DNA of 64,000 bases from contig JADKCA010000008.1 of NCBI GenBank assembly GCA_016714795.1, positions 68,503-132,502 of the forward strand, written 5' to 3'. The notes under the pieces are model-generated. The model worked only from the letters and a program-made list of their open reading frames with translations. It ran no database searches and was not told where the DNA came from. This DNA is from Sphingomonadales bacterium (GTDB lineage Bacteria > Pseudomonadota > Alphaproteobacteria > Sphingomonadales > Sphingomonadaceae). A program made the position numbers and the translations under genes. Positions 35,083-44,166 of the stretch are shown here, in pieces. Each line of letters opens with the position of its first letter. Position 1 is the first letter of the stretch.

Positions 35083-37716
35083 ATGAGCCTCGTCATCCGG
35101 CAAATCGCGGTCGACGGCTTCCGAAAATTTCGAACGCCCTTCGCGATTGAAAATCTATCGGACGGGTTGAACATCGTCATCGAGCCGAATGAAACCGGCA
35201 AATCCACGTTGCTGGAGGCGCTTCGTGCAGCCTTTTTTGTCCGCCACAACACGCGCAACCAGCTCGCCCAGTCCTTCGCACCATATGGCGAGGCAGTGGC
35301 CCCTGAGATCAAGGTGACCTTCGAAATCGACGGCTCTCCCTGGTCGCTGACAAAACGCTTCCTCAGAAATCCCTCGCTTGAGATCTCGAGTCCGCAGGGT
35401 CGGGCTCAAGGCGATGACGCGGAAGCACAGCTCAACGTACTGCTGGGCTCGGTCCGTGACACCAGTCGCGGCGGTGATGTTTCTTCATACGGAGCATTGG
35501 GGCTATTGTGGGTCGCGCAGACTGAGGCACTTGCCGTCTCGGGGCCTGGACAGATTGTTCGCGACTCGATCGCATCCACCCTCGAAGCCGAGGTTGGATC
35601 GATCATGGGGGGAGAGCCTTATCGGCGGGTGCGTCAACGGATAGACGCCCAGTATGAGCTTTATTGGTCGCCCAGCGGCCAGAAGCGCGGCCGGCAGAAT
35701 GATGCGCGAGAAAGGTTAGCGGCTGCAGACGCGGCAGCACGCGAGGCCAACGAACGGCTCGCGGCACTGGAGCAGAGCTTTTCCGACCTCGACGCCGCAC
35801 GTGGCCGGCTCAAGATCGTCCAGCGAGAGATCGCGGATGAGACCGATACGCAAGCTCGCAAAGACCTGGTCGACTCCCTTGAGATCGCCCGTGCGGCGGC
35901 GCAAATCCTCTCAACCCGGAAAGCAGAACAGGCGGCGGCCGCTGCGAAACTGAAAGGTCTGGAAGACCTGAAATCTCGCCACTCGTCGGCGACTAGCTCC
36001 CGCGATAACGCCACGACTGCCGTGGAGATAGCTCGGGCAAAGCGTGCGGAGCTCAGCGAGGCGCTCTCGGCCGCCAAGACCAAGATCGTGTCCGCGCGTG
36101 AGGATCTCGAGGCGGCGCGCAGTGAGCGAAAAGACGCCCGAAGAGCGCTTGAAGATGGTGAACAGGCTGTCCGCCTCAGCCGTCGCCAAGCCGGAACCGC
36201 GGCCGCTCGCCGTCGGCATGAAGAATTGCTGAAGCTCGAGCAGTTGCTTCGCGATACAAAGGCCCTGGCCGCAACCTCCATACCGACCGAGACGGTCGAA
36301 ATGCTTGAGGCGAATGACCGCGCGGTGAGCCAAGCTCAGGCCGTCCTCGACGCAGGCGCAACACGTCTGGCGCTGTCTGGCACCATCAACGGGGTCACAA
36401 TCGACGGCGAGCCGATGCCAGCTGGCGAGCGCACCATCACGCGTGCCGCCCAAATCGTGATCGGAGAGGCCCAGTTGATCGTCAGCCCGCCGGCCGCGGC
36501 CGCGAGCGCCGAAGAGACCCTCGCCGTCGCAATCCGCAAACGGACGGCTGCGCTCGACGAGCTTCAGATAGCCGATCTTGCAGCCGCTCGTTCGCGCAAC
36601 CAGACGGCGCGCGACGCCACCGGCGAACTGCGCACGCTTGCTGCGCGCATCGAGGCAGTCACACCCGCCGATGAGACACTTCAGATCGCGGCTGGCGCGG
36701 AGGCGCTAAAACTGTTTGTTGCGGGGCTCGAGCCGGAGGCAAATGAGGACGATAATGCGCTTCCCGATCTAACGGCCCTGGCAGAGGCGCTTGAGGCGGC
36801 AGATACGAAGCTCGCGCGCGCTGAAGGGACTCAAGACAGTGCCATAGCGGCACTCCGGCGTTCCGAGGAAGCTGATGCGCCGCTCGCGTTAGTCGAAGCC
36901 GGCGCGATGAGCGATCTCGCCAACGCGACGGCCCTTCTCCAAGAGATCGAGGCTCGCCCGGAATGGGCATCGCTTGATGTGGACCTCGACCAGGCGCGCG
37001 AAACGGCAGCCGAGGCGGCCGTCCGCCTGGAGGAGGCCGAGCGAAACGCATCGGCGCATGATGTCGCCGCGATCAATCGCAAGATCGAGGTAATCGACGC
37101 GCGCGTCCGGGTAGCCGCTGAAACGCGCACCAGACTGGAGACCGAGATTGCCCGACTTGAGGGCACCATTGAGAGCGAGGGCGGCCTTGGCTTAGCTGAT
37201 CGCGCAGCGGCGGCTCAAGAGGAAGTGGAGGCGGCGAACGCAGCGTTTCAGCGCATTACCGAAGAGGCAGATACGCTCAAGCTGCTCCGCGACACTCTGG
37301 AAAGCGCACGAAACGAAACCGCAGCCAAGTTCGTTGGCCCCGTGGCGAAACGCGCAAAGCGATATATCTCACAGCTACTGCCAGAATGCGACCTCTCCTT
37401 CGCCGAAGATCTGACGCTTGCGAGGGTTAGCCGGACTGGCGTGGACGAAAGCTGCGCCAACCTCTCTCGTGGCACCCAGGAGCAGCTCGCCATTCTGACT
37501 AGGATCGCGTTCGCGGACCTGCTTCTTGAGCAGGGGAAACCCGTTTCGCTGATCCTCGACGACCCGCTAGTCTATTCCGACGATGGCCGTCTCGACACCA
37601 TGATCGAAATTCTCACCGAAGCCGCAACACGTATGCAGATCATATTGTTGACTTGCCGAGACCGAGCGTTCCGGCACGTCCCGGGCAACAGGATCCGGGT
37701 TGGCACTGGGACCTAG
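35083..37716 (+). CDS. SbcC/Rad50-like (YhaN-type) ATPase
   Basis: 877 residues. Walker A EPNETGKSTLL at residues 34-44. Then YGALGLLWVAQTEALAVSGP, a block of the YhaN/AAA_27 kind, long Ala/Glu/Arg-rich coiled coils (about 220-780), and a C-terminal lobe with signature LSRGTQEQLAILTRIAFADL and Walker B PVSLILDDPLVYSD. No CxxC zinc hook in the coils, unlike true Rad50. Pairs with the nuclease gene upstream, as in B. subtilis YhaN-YhaO. Confidence 0.88.
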   Translation: MSLVIRQIAVDGFRKFRTPFAIENLSDGLNIVIEPNETGKSTLLEALRAAFFVRHNTRNQLAQSFAPYGEAVAPEIKVTFEIDGSPWSLTKRFLRNPSLEISSPQGRAQGDDAEAQLNVLLGSVRDTSRGGDVSSYGALGLLWVAQTEALAVSGPGQIVRDSIASTLEAEVGSIMGGEPYRRVRQRIDAQYELYWSPSGQKRGRQNDARERLAAADAAAREANERLAALEQSFSDLDAARGRLKIVQREIADETDTQARKDLVDSLEIARAAAQILSTRKAEQAAAAAKLKGLEDLKSRHSSATSSRDNATTAVEIARAKRAELSEALSAAKTKIVSAREDLEAARSERKDARRALEDGEQAVRLSRRQAGTAAARRRHEELLKLEQLLRDTKALAATSIPTETVEMLEANDRAVSQAQAVLDAGATRLALSGTINGVTIDGEPMPAGERTITRAAQIVIGEAQLIVSPPAAAASAEETLAVAIRKRTAALDELQIADLAAARSRNQTARDATGELRTLAARIEAVTPADETLQIAAGAEALKLFVAGLEPEANEDDNALPDLTALAEALEAADTKLARAEGTQDSAIAALRRSEEADAPLALVEAGAMSDLANATALLQEIEARPEWASLDVDLDQARETAAEAAVRLEEAERNASAHDVAAINRKIEVIDARVRVAAETRTRLETEIARLEGTIESEGGLGLADRAAAAQEEVEAANAAFQRITEEADTLKLLRDTLESARNETAAKFVGPVAKRAKRYISQLLPECDLSFAEDLTLARVSRTGVDESCANLSRGTQEQLAILTRIAFADLLLEQGKPVSLILDDPLVYSDDGRLDTMIEILTEAATRMQIILLTCRDRAFRHVPGNRIRVGTGT

Positions 37717-37945
37717 TCGACGCGGGCGTGGCGGGCTGAGGATTGGATTAATATTCTCCCGCAGGATATTATCAAACGTCATAGCTTCGACCTATCCGCT
37801 CAGAGATTACACAGATGATGGTTGCCAGCAAAGGTTGTTCGTGCTGATGTTAGGCCACGACCTAGGGCTGATGAGAGTACTATGTCAGTTATTTGGTGGT
37901 CTCGAGATAATATTGCGGGCGGATTGGTATTAGGGGGGGAATCAC

Positions 37946-40251
37946 TTGATCAGCAAGATCGAGATCGCGGACGTGGCGACTTATCCGGCCGCCGGCGAGC
38001 GGTTGACGGACCTGAAGAAGGTTAACTACCTGTTCGGCCACAATGGCTGCGGCAAGACGACGATTTCGCGCGCGATCCACGACCCATCCATCTGCACGGG
38101 ATATACCGTCAATTGGCGGGATGGACGCGAGCTTGCGACGCTGGTCTTTAATCGAGATTTCGCCGATGCTAGCTTCGGGGATCAAATGCAGGGCATCTTT
38201 ACGCTCGGCGAGGACTCTACCGAGCAGTGGCGGAGATCGAGCGCCTTACGGCCGAGATTGCTGGACCAGATAGCGACATAGTCAACCTGCGCCGGAATCT
38301 TGTTGGAGAAGACAGCACCGGCGGGCGCGAGGCTGAACTCGTGGCGGCGCGCGTGGCGCTGATCGAGGCATGCTGGAAGTCGCAGGTCGACCACAAGGAC
38401 GCGTTCATAGGCGCATTCACCGGCTTCCGTGGCAAGAAGGAGGACTTCTGCACGAAGCTGCTGGCCGAGGCAGAGGGTAACACTTCGGAGTTGAAGACGT
38501 TGGACGCGCTGACGGCGGAGGCGACGACCGTCTTCCAAGATGCCACGACGCCGGAGATCGCGATCGCACCTATTTCCTTCGACCGATTCGCGAGTCTGGA
38601 AGCTTCCTCGATCCTTGCCCGCAGCATCGTGGGCCGCGACGACGTAGTTGTGGCCGCGCTCATCGGCCGTCTTGGCAACAGCGATTGGGTTAAGCAGGGC
38701 GTTGGATATCTGACCGCGGCGGACGGCCCGTGCCCTTTTTGCCAGCAACCAGCGCCTGCCGGATTGCTCGACGATCTCAACGCGTTCTTCGACGAGCAAT
38801 ATGAGGCTGATCTCGCCTCGATCGACCTTCTGGCGGCGTCGTATCAGCAGGCGGCCAATGCCGTCGTTGAACGCATTGACGCCCTCGTAGCAGCGCCACA
38901 TCGGCTTTTGGACATGGCAGCCCTAGGCGAGCGCTCCACGGCTTTGAAGACCGCTTTCGAACTCAATATCGAACGCATCACGGCGAAACGGAAAGAGCCA
39001 AGTGGTGTGGTTGAGCTCGACACTACGGCCGAGCTGACGACTGCTATCACCGCCCTGATCGCGGCAACGAACGCGGCGACCGAGCAGTATAACGCCACCA
39101 TCCGCAATCTCGCGAGCGCGAAGTCGGCTCTGACCGCGCATATATGGAGGTTCGTCGTCGAGGAACGACGCACGGATATCGACACCTACGAGACCACGGC
39201 CGGAACCCTTCAGCGCGCGATCGACGGAATGCGTCGCAGCATCGACGACAAGACCACGCGGCGAGCGGACCTTATACGCCAGCGTTCCGCGATTGAGGAG
39301 ACGATCACCAGCGTCCGCCCGACGGTAGATTCCATCAATCGAATCCTAGGCCAGTATGGCTTCACCAATTTTCGCCTCGAAGTGGCTGGTGAGCGCAGCA
39401 ACATGTATCGCATCGTGCGACTGGACGGGAGCGAGGCGGCGCACTCCTTGAGCGAGGGTGAGCGTTCTTTCATCACCTTCCTCTACTTCTATCACCAGCT
39501 AGCTGGCAGCACCTCGAGTACAGGAACCGCAGTCGAGAAAGTTGTGGTATTCGACGATCCAGTCTCGAGCCTCGACGCCGACGTCCTGTTCGTGGTCAGC
39601 GCGCTGATCCGGAAGGTCGTATCCGACGTGCGGGAGAATGTAGGCAACGTCCGCCAGGTGTTCGTGCTCACGCACAACATCTACTTTCACAAGGAGGTCA
39701 GTTTCGACCGAGATCGCCGCAGCAACGCGCGGTCGTTCGAGTCCTTCTGGATCGTTCGGAAACGCGAAAACGTGTCCTCGCTCACCCGCTACGATTACAA
39801 CCCGGTCAAGACCTCATACGAGCTGCTGTGGGATGACGTGCGCAGTTCGGATCGACCGAACCTCACGATCCAAAACACGATGCGCCGAATCGTCGAGAAC
39901 TATCTGACCGTCCTGGGTGGGCTGAAGCAGGACGAGATCGTCGCACGTTTTGAAGGTCGCGACGCCCAGATCTGCGCCTCGCTGTTCTCGTGGATCAACG
40001 ACGGATCACACAGCTCGCACGACGATATCTACGTAGCCGTCGATGACAATGCGGTGCAAGGCTACCTACGCGTGTTCAGAGAAGTGTTCGAGCGCACGGG
40101 ACACGGCGCTCACTACCGAATGATGATGCGCATAAGCGATGACGACCCGGAAGATGGTGCGGTTGCTGCGGCACCTGTGGACGCAGTTGCGATTCCTCCC
40201 GGTGCATCTGCTCCGCCCGCCTACGCTCCCGGGCAGCCAGCGGCTGAATAG
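37946..40251 (+). CDS. AAA_13 ATPase with CxxC hook (RloC/PrrC-like), one base missing
   Basis: 768 residues after correction. TTG start with AGGGGGGGA upstream. Walker A GHNGCGKTT at residues 31-39. The frame breaks at about 38227 (CAGTGG should read CAGGTGG) and continues as VAEIERLTAEIAG. PCPFCQQP near residue 262 is a zinc-hook-like CxxC flanked by helices. The ABC-type half has SLSEGERSFITFLYFY, VVVFDDPVSSLDADV and VFVLTHNIYF. The C-terminus has MRRIVENY (Arg-x3-Glu, about residues 646-650) and NDGSHSSHDD (His about 688), similar in order to the Arg-Glu-His triad of PrrC-type anticodon nucleases. That function is possible, not shown. Confidence 0.78.
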
Positions 40252-40254
40252 GCT

Positions 40255-41097
40255 GTGGTCGGTCCGGTCTCGATCGACAGGGCGTGGTGGGAGCATCTGA
40301 CTCCAACCTCGATGCACAAGCTGCGCGGGGAGGTCGAACGGCGGCTACGCGCTTGGTGCGAATTGGACTACGGTAAATTCTGGCTCAGCAGCGCGCGGAC
40401 GCCTGGTGGCGTGATCCGGATTAATGCTGGCGACGCCATCCCGGATTTCCACGTGGTCGTGATGCGCAACGGCTTGAAGTTCGTCGCGCCGCAGAAGCGC
40501 ATGCGCGCGGGGCACCGGAGCGTGTCGATCGGTACGGACGAATATAGGTCCGGTAAGGCCCAACAAACCGGCGAGCTCATCCTATCGCCCGTGATCCGTC
40601 TCGACCTCGTGACCGACCCGGCGCTCATGGCCGCGGCGCGCAGGTTCGACATCAACATGCCGTCTGCGCAAGTGACCGAACCGAGCATCCTGTTCTCAGC
40701 ACCTGCGCACATCCTAATCGCGCCGAATGGCTGGCCAAAAAGGTCGTTCGTCCTCTACCAGCATATCTTCGGCGAGGGCGGCTCCTATCCCGTCGATGGT
40801 TACTTCTACGTCGGCATCACGACGCGGAGCTGGAAGACTCGCTGGACCGAGCATCGTCGCGCGATGCGAAAGGGCAGCAACCTGCTGTTCCACCGCAAGC
40901 TACGTGAGGAATTGGAGTCCAAGCGAGTGACCTACATCCACCACAAGGTTATGGCCGTCACGACCGACGTCGAGGCGCTTTACGAAGCGGAGGAAGCACT
41001 GGTGCGCGGTCATTGGGGGGACAGCAGGCGGCTCAACATGATCCCGGGCGGTCGAAGCGGCTATCGCCACCTTCCGAATGCTGGCTTGGGCGACTAA
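40255..41097 (+). CDS. GIY-YIG endonuclease-like protein paired with the AAA_13 ATPase
   Basis: 280 residues from a GTG three bases after the ATPase stop. The N-terminal 170 residues are of unknown fold. The C-terminal domain is GIY-YIG: GYFYVGITTRSWKTRWTEHR (residues 182-201; Tyr185-Val-Gly and an Arg-x-x-x-His follow-up), then LLFHRKLREELESKRVTYIH, EALYEAEEALVRGHWGDSRR (Glu) and NMIPGG with the late Asn. The spacing marks it as the second gene of a two-gene unit. It could be the nuclease arm of a defence pair. Confidence 0.82.
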   Translation: MVGPVSIDRAWWEHLTPTSMHKLRGEVERRLRAWCELDYGKFWLSSARTPGGVIRINAGDAIPDFHVVVMRNGLKFVAPQKRMRAGHRSVSIGTDEYRSGKAQQTGELILSPVIRLDLVTDPALMAAARRFDINMPSAQVTEPSILFSAPAHILIAPNGWPKRSFVLYQHIFGEGGSYPVDGYFYVGITTRSWKTRWTEHRRAMRKGSNLLFHRKLREELESKRVTYIHHKVMAVTTDVEALYEAEEALVRGHWGDSRRLNMIPGGRSGYRHLPNAGLGD

Positions 41098-41109
41098 AGT
41101 TCAGAAGGT

Positions 41110-41304
41110 TTGCTCGAAGATCGCGATCGGGCGGTGTCTAGTTGGCTGGGCAGAAATCCTGACCGTCCTCTCCCACCAATTTCGCCTTGGGTGACGCGAT
41201 CGGCACTTTTGTCAGGCCCGGACGTTGCCGCGAATGATCTAAACGACTGGCGCTGGTTGGACCCGGAAGCTGGCTTCGATGCGTTCGAATGTCCGCTATC
41301 TTAG
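41110..41304 (+). CDS. Doubtful short frame after the GIY-YIG gene
   Basis: 64 codons from a TTG, giving LEDRDRAVSSWLGRNPDRPL and a tryptophan-rich end. No ribosome site, no family. It may be a small partner gene or chance. The remainder of 41098-41498 is gene-free and could hold the origin of transfer, since the relaxosome genes follow, but no nick site could be recognised. Confidence 0.25.
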   Translation: MLEDRDRAVSSWLGRNPDRPLPPISPWVTRSALLSGPDVAANDLNDWRWLDPEAGFDAFECPLS

Positions 41305-41442
41305 TTCCACGAGGGTGAAGCTGACTAACCGGACCGTCCGCAAAAGGCGACGATAACGGAACCGCTGAAAGGTCCGCAAATCCTGACGTTGGGCGATCTG
41401 TTCAAGACTAACGTTGGACTTCGGCTTGCAACGCCACCTGTA

Positions 41443-41457
41443 AATTGCTACACAATT
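41443..41457 (+). promoter_or_regulatory. Dyad upstream of the conjugation operon
   Basis: AATTG-CTACA-CAATT, a perfect 5-bp inverted repeat in an AT-rich patch 42 bases before the RHH gene. A possible binding site for that RHH protein (autoregulation or relaxosome assembly). Confidence 0.4.
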
Positions 41458-41498
41458 GCGGCGTAAGGACCACCGGCTCCATTTAAGGAGCTAGAACG

Positions 41499-41780
41499 GT
41501 GAACCTCAAATTTGTGCCGGTCAGGCTGGAGCCTGATCTGGTCGATCTCCTCGACGATCAGGCTGTCAAGCGTGGAACGTCCCGCGCGTCAATCATTCGC
41601 GAGGGGCTGCGCTTCTTCATCGCGCGCCATGCGATCCTTGCCGATGTCGAGCTCCGTCGCGTCGAGGCTGACGAGTTCATCTATATGGCGCTCGACCATA
41701 TCATCCGCGCCAAGCATCATAACGTCTATCAAGGCATGCTCGAAGAAGCAGCCCGGCGCGCGCGAGCCCTCCGTGACTAA
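41499..41780 (+). CDS. Ribbon-helix-helix accessory protein of the relaxosome
   Basis: 93 residues from a GTG at 41499 with AAGGAG eight bases upstream. MNLKFVPVRLEPDLVDLLDD, then KRGTSRASIIREGLRFFIAR, is a ribbon-helix-helix fold. The C-terminal half is helical and charged (FIYMALDHIIRAKHHNVYQG, then MLEEAARRARALRD). Its place just before the coupling-protein and MobF relaxase genes suggests the TrwA-like role of binding oriT and repressing the operon. The end overlaps the next gene by eight bases. Confidence 0.75.
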   Translation: MNLKFVPVRLEPDLVDLLDDQAVKRGTSRASIIREGLRFFIARHAILADVELRRVEADEFIYMALDHIIRAKHHNVYQGMLEEAARRARALRD

Positions 41781-44163
41781 GCCGGACACCTATTCCGACA
41801 ATCGCCGGTCGGGTAAACTCACCCACCATTCAGCACGGGGGTCGATGCCGCGCAACGCGGGCAATTTCACCCGCGGATCACAGCTCATCACCCACGAATA
41901 TATGATGTGGTTCGGCTCGGTTCGGATCCCGCTGACGGTCTGGTTCTTCCTCTTCCTCATCACCTTCTCGATCACTTCCTATCTGGTTATCAGGGAACGT
42001 GAAGCGCAGATGATCCTCATGAAGCTCTATGCCGCCGGATGGCAGTTCATGGAGTTCAACTCAGCCAAGGTGATCAACCTGACCTTGCCATCGGGGGAGG
42101 TCATTCCCGCCCCGATCAATATGGTCAGCCACCATCCTGACGTGGTCGATGCCTGGAGCAGACTGATGCGCGCATTCTGGGGATCGGCATTCATGTCTGC
42201 CGTCATTGCGGTGCCTCTCACCATCTGGTTCGTTGATGCTTCGCACAAACGTGGTCGCGGTATTCTCGAGGAGCGCCACCAGCGTGGCGCCATGTTGGTA
42301 GATGCCGACCAATTGTCGGCAGTGATCGCCGCCCACAATGCTGCCGAGTTCGAGAAGGAGGCCCAGCGTTGCTTCCCCGACAAGACCCGGGACGCCGTTC
42401 TGGCGATGTCTTTTGCCGGACGCAGGGCAGGCGGTGTCCATCACCCTTATGAACTGGCTGGCATTCGCTATCCATGGCGGACCGAACAGTCGCACACCAT
42501 GCTGATCGGCACGACCGGTACAGGCAAGACCACCCAGATGCGTGATATGATCGCGCAGATGCGGGCGCGGCGCGACCGGGCTGTCGTCTTCGATCTGACC
42601 GGGGCCTATGTCGAAGCCTTTTACAACCCGCAGACAGACATCATCCTAAACCCGATGGACAGGCGCTGTCCCTCTTGGTCGGTGTTCAACGAGTGCGAAA
42701 GTCATGCCGACTTTAGCAGCGTAGCGGCGGCATTAATGCCGATAGACGGGGGTGCTTCCGAACCATTTTGGATTTTGGCGGCGCGCACTTTATTTGTCGA
42801 AACCTGCATGCGGCTCAAACAGGCGGGCAAGGCGACCAACCGCGATCTGGCCAGCCGTTTGATGATGGCCAACCTGAAGGACGTCCACAAGCTGCTCGAG
42901 CATACTGTTGCGGACCCGCTGACCGCGCCCGAAGCAGCCCGCATGGCGGAATCGATCCGGGCTGTTTTCAACACCAATGCGCAGGCACTGCGATTCCTGC
43001 CTGAAGACAATCCGCCCTTTTCTATTTGCGACTGGATCGAGCGCTCTGAGAATCCCGGCAGCATCCTGTTCATCACCTCAACCCACAACGAGTTAGCGTT
43101 GAACCGTGCGCTGCTAACAGTCTGGATGAATGTCGCTGTCCACCGCTTGATGCGGCTGCCACGCACCCGGGATTTGCGGACCTGGTTCTTTTTCGACGAG
43201 GTACATGCGCTGCACCGTCTGCCGGCGATCGAGGATGGCCTTCAAACGGCGCGTGGTTTCGGCGGCGCCTTCGTGCTGGGTATCCACAGCTTTGCCAAGC
43301 TCTCTGAAACCTATGGCGAAGAGGGCGCGCAGAATCTTGCCTCGCTAGCGCGGACCAAGCTCATCCTCGCAACGGCTGACCGGGATACCGCCCAACATTG
43401 TGCGGACTATATCGGGCACCGCGAGGTACGGATGATGGATGAGGCCTATAGCTATGGCTATTCGAACATCCGCGATGCGGCAACGATCACGCCGCGCCAG
43501 CAGATCGAGCCGCTTGTCATCCCTGACGACATCATGAAGCTGCCATCGCTACGCGGCTTTCTGGTGTTCCCCGAAGGATTTGACGCTGCACGCATCCAGC
43601 TTGAATATAAGGACTATCCGTCGGTCGCCGATGCCTATCAGCCGCGAAAAAATGTAGAGCCGCTCAGCTTCGTTGCCGCCGATGTAGAGGAGAATCCTGA
43701 AGCGGGTGGTCGCGAAGGCAACGCCACACCGGAAGTTGTGATCGAAGACAAGCCAGCGGTCGCCCAAATCCCGGAATCGCGCGCTGCTGGTGCTGACGAG
43801 GCAGGTGTCGAGGAGTCTTCTGCGCAGGAAACCAATGCCATTCCGGTGCAACTGACTTCAGCTGATAGCCAGTCGCTTGCATCGCGCAGTTATACGCCCA
43901 CCGCCCCCGAGAGCCAAATCAGCAACGCGACTGTAGCAAAAGAGGGTTCCATATCGTCCAGCGTGAACAAGACAGACGGAAAGGACACGAACGAGACCAG
44001 TCCGGCACATCCGGGAAATAGCCGGCCACAGGACCAGCTCAGGCTGGACGTGACGCGTCGCGAACTTGATGAGGCTCTCCAACCCGAAACCCGGATCGAA
44101 AGGACCGTCTCCGGACCCACAGGTCATGATGGCTTCGAACCTGACGACGAATTGGACCTTTAG
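41773..44163 (+). CDS. traD: TraD/TrwB-type conjugative coupling protein (VirD4 family)
   Basis: 796 residues. The GTG at 41773 is chosen because it overlaps the RHH stop and starts just before the first membrane region; the frame is open further left only as noise. Two N-terminal membrane helices (about residues 52-73, PLTVWFFLFLITFSITSYLV, and 139-155). Walker A IGTTGTGKTT at 245-254. Walker B LRTWFFFDEVHAL. The C-terminus is a long, disordered acidic tail of about 170 residues, ending in DELDL, a place where coupling proteins contact the relaxase. ATPase that links the relaxosome to the mating channel. Confidence 0.9.
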   Translation: MTKPDTYSDNRRSGKLTHHSARGSMPRNAGNFTRGSQLITHEYMMWFGSVRIPLTVWFFLFLITFSITSYLVIREREAQMILMKLYAAGWQFMEFNSAKVINLTLPSGEVIPAPINMVSHHPDVVDAWSRLMRAFWGSAFMSAVIAVPLTIWFVDASHKRGRGILEERHQRGAMLVDADQLSAVIAAHNAAEFEKEAQRCFPDKTRDAVLAMSFAGRRAGGVHHPYELAGIRYPWRTEQSHTMLIGTTGTGKTTQMRDMIAQMRARRDRAVVFDLTGAYVEAFYNPQTDIILNPMDRRCPSWSVFNECESHADFSSVAAALMPIDGGASEPFWILAARTLFVETCMRLKQAGKATNRDLASRLMMANLKDVHKLLEHTVADPLTAPEAARMAESIRAVFNTNAQALRFLPEDNPPFSICDWIERSENPGSILFITSTHNELALNRALLTVWMNVAVHRLMRLPRTRDLRTWFFFDEVHALHRLPAIEDGLQTARGFGGAFVLGIHSFAKLSETYGEEGAQNLASLARTKLILATADRDTAQHCADYIGHREVRMMDEAYSYGYSNIRDAATITPRQQIEPLVIPDDIMKLPSLRGFLVFPEGFDAARIQLEYKDYPSVADAYQPRKNVEPLSFVAADVEENPEAGGREGNATPEVVIEDKPAVAQIPESRAAGADEAGVEESSAQETNAIPVQLTSADSQSLASRSYTPTAPESQISNATVAKEGSISSSVNKTDGKDTNETSPAHPGNSRPQDQLRLDVTRRELDEALQPETRIERTVSGPTGHDGFEPDDELDL

Positions 44164-44166
44164 GCC

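Noticed and set aside
41305..41498. Origin of transfer
   Set aside because: The position before the RHH and relaxase genes is suggestive and there is one dyad, but no recognised MobF nick sequence could be identified, so no oriT is called.
41512..41772. Longer N-terminus for the coupling protein
   Set aside because: This stretch is the RHH gene read in another frame (Ser/Arg-rich noise); the GTG at 41773 fits the overlap and the membrane topology.
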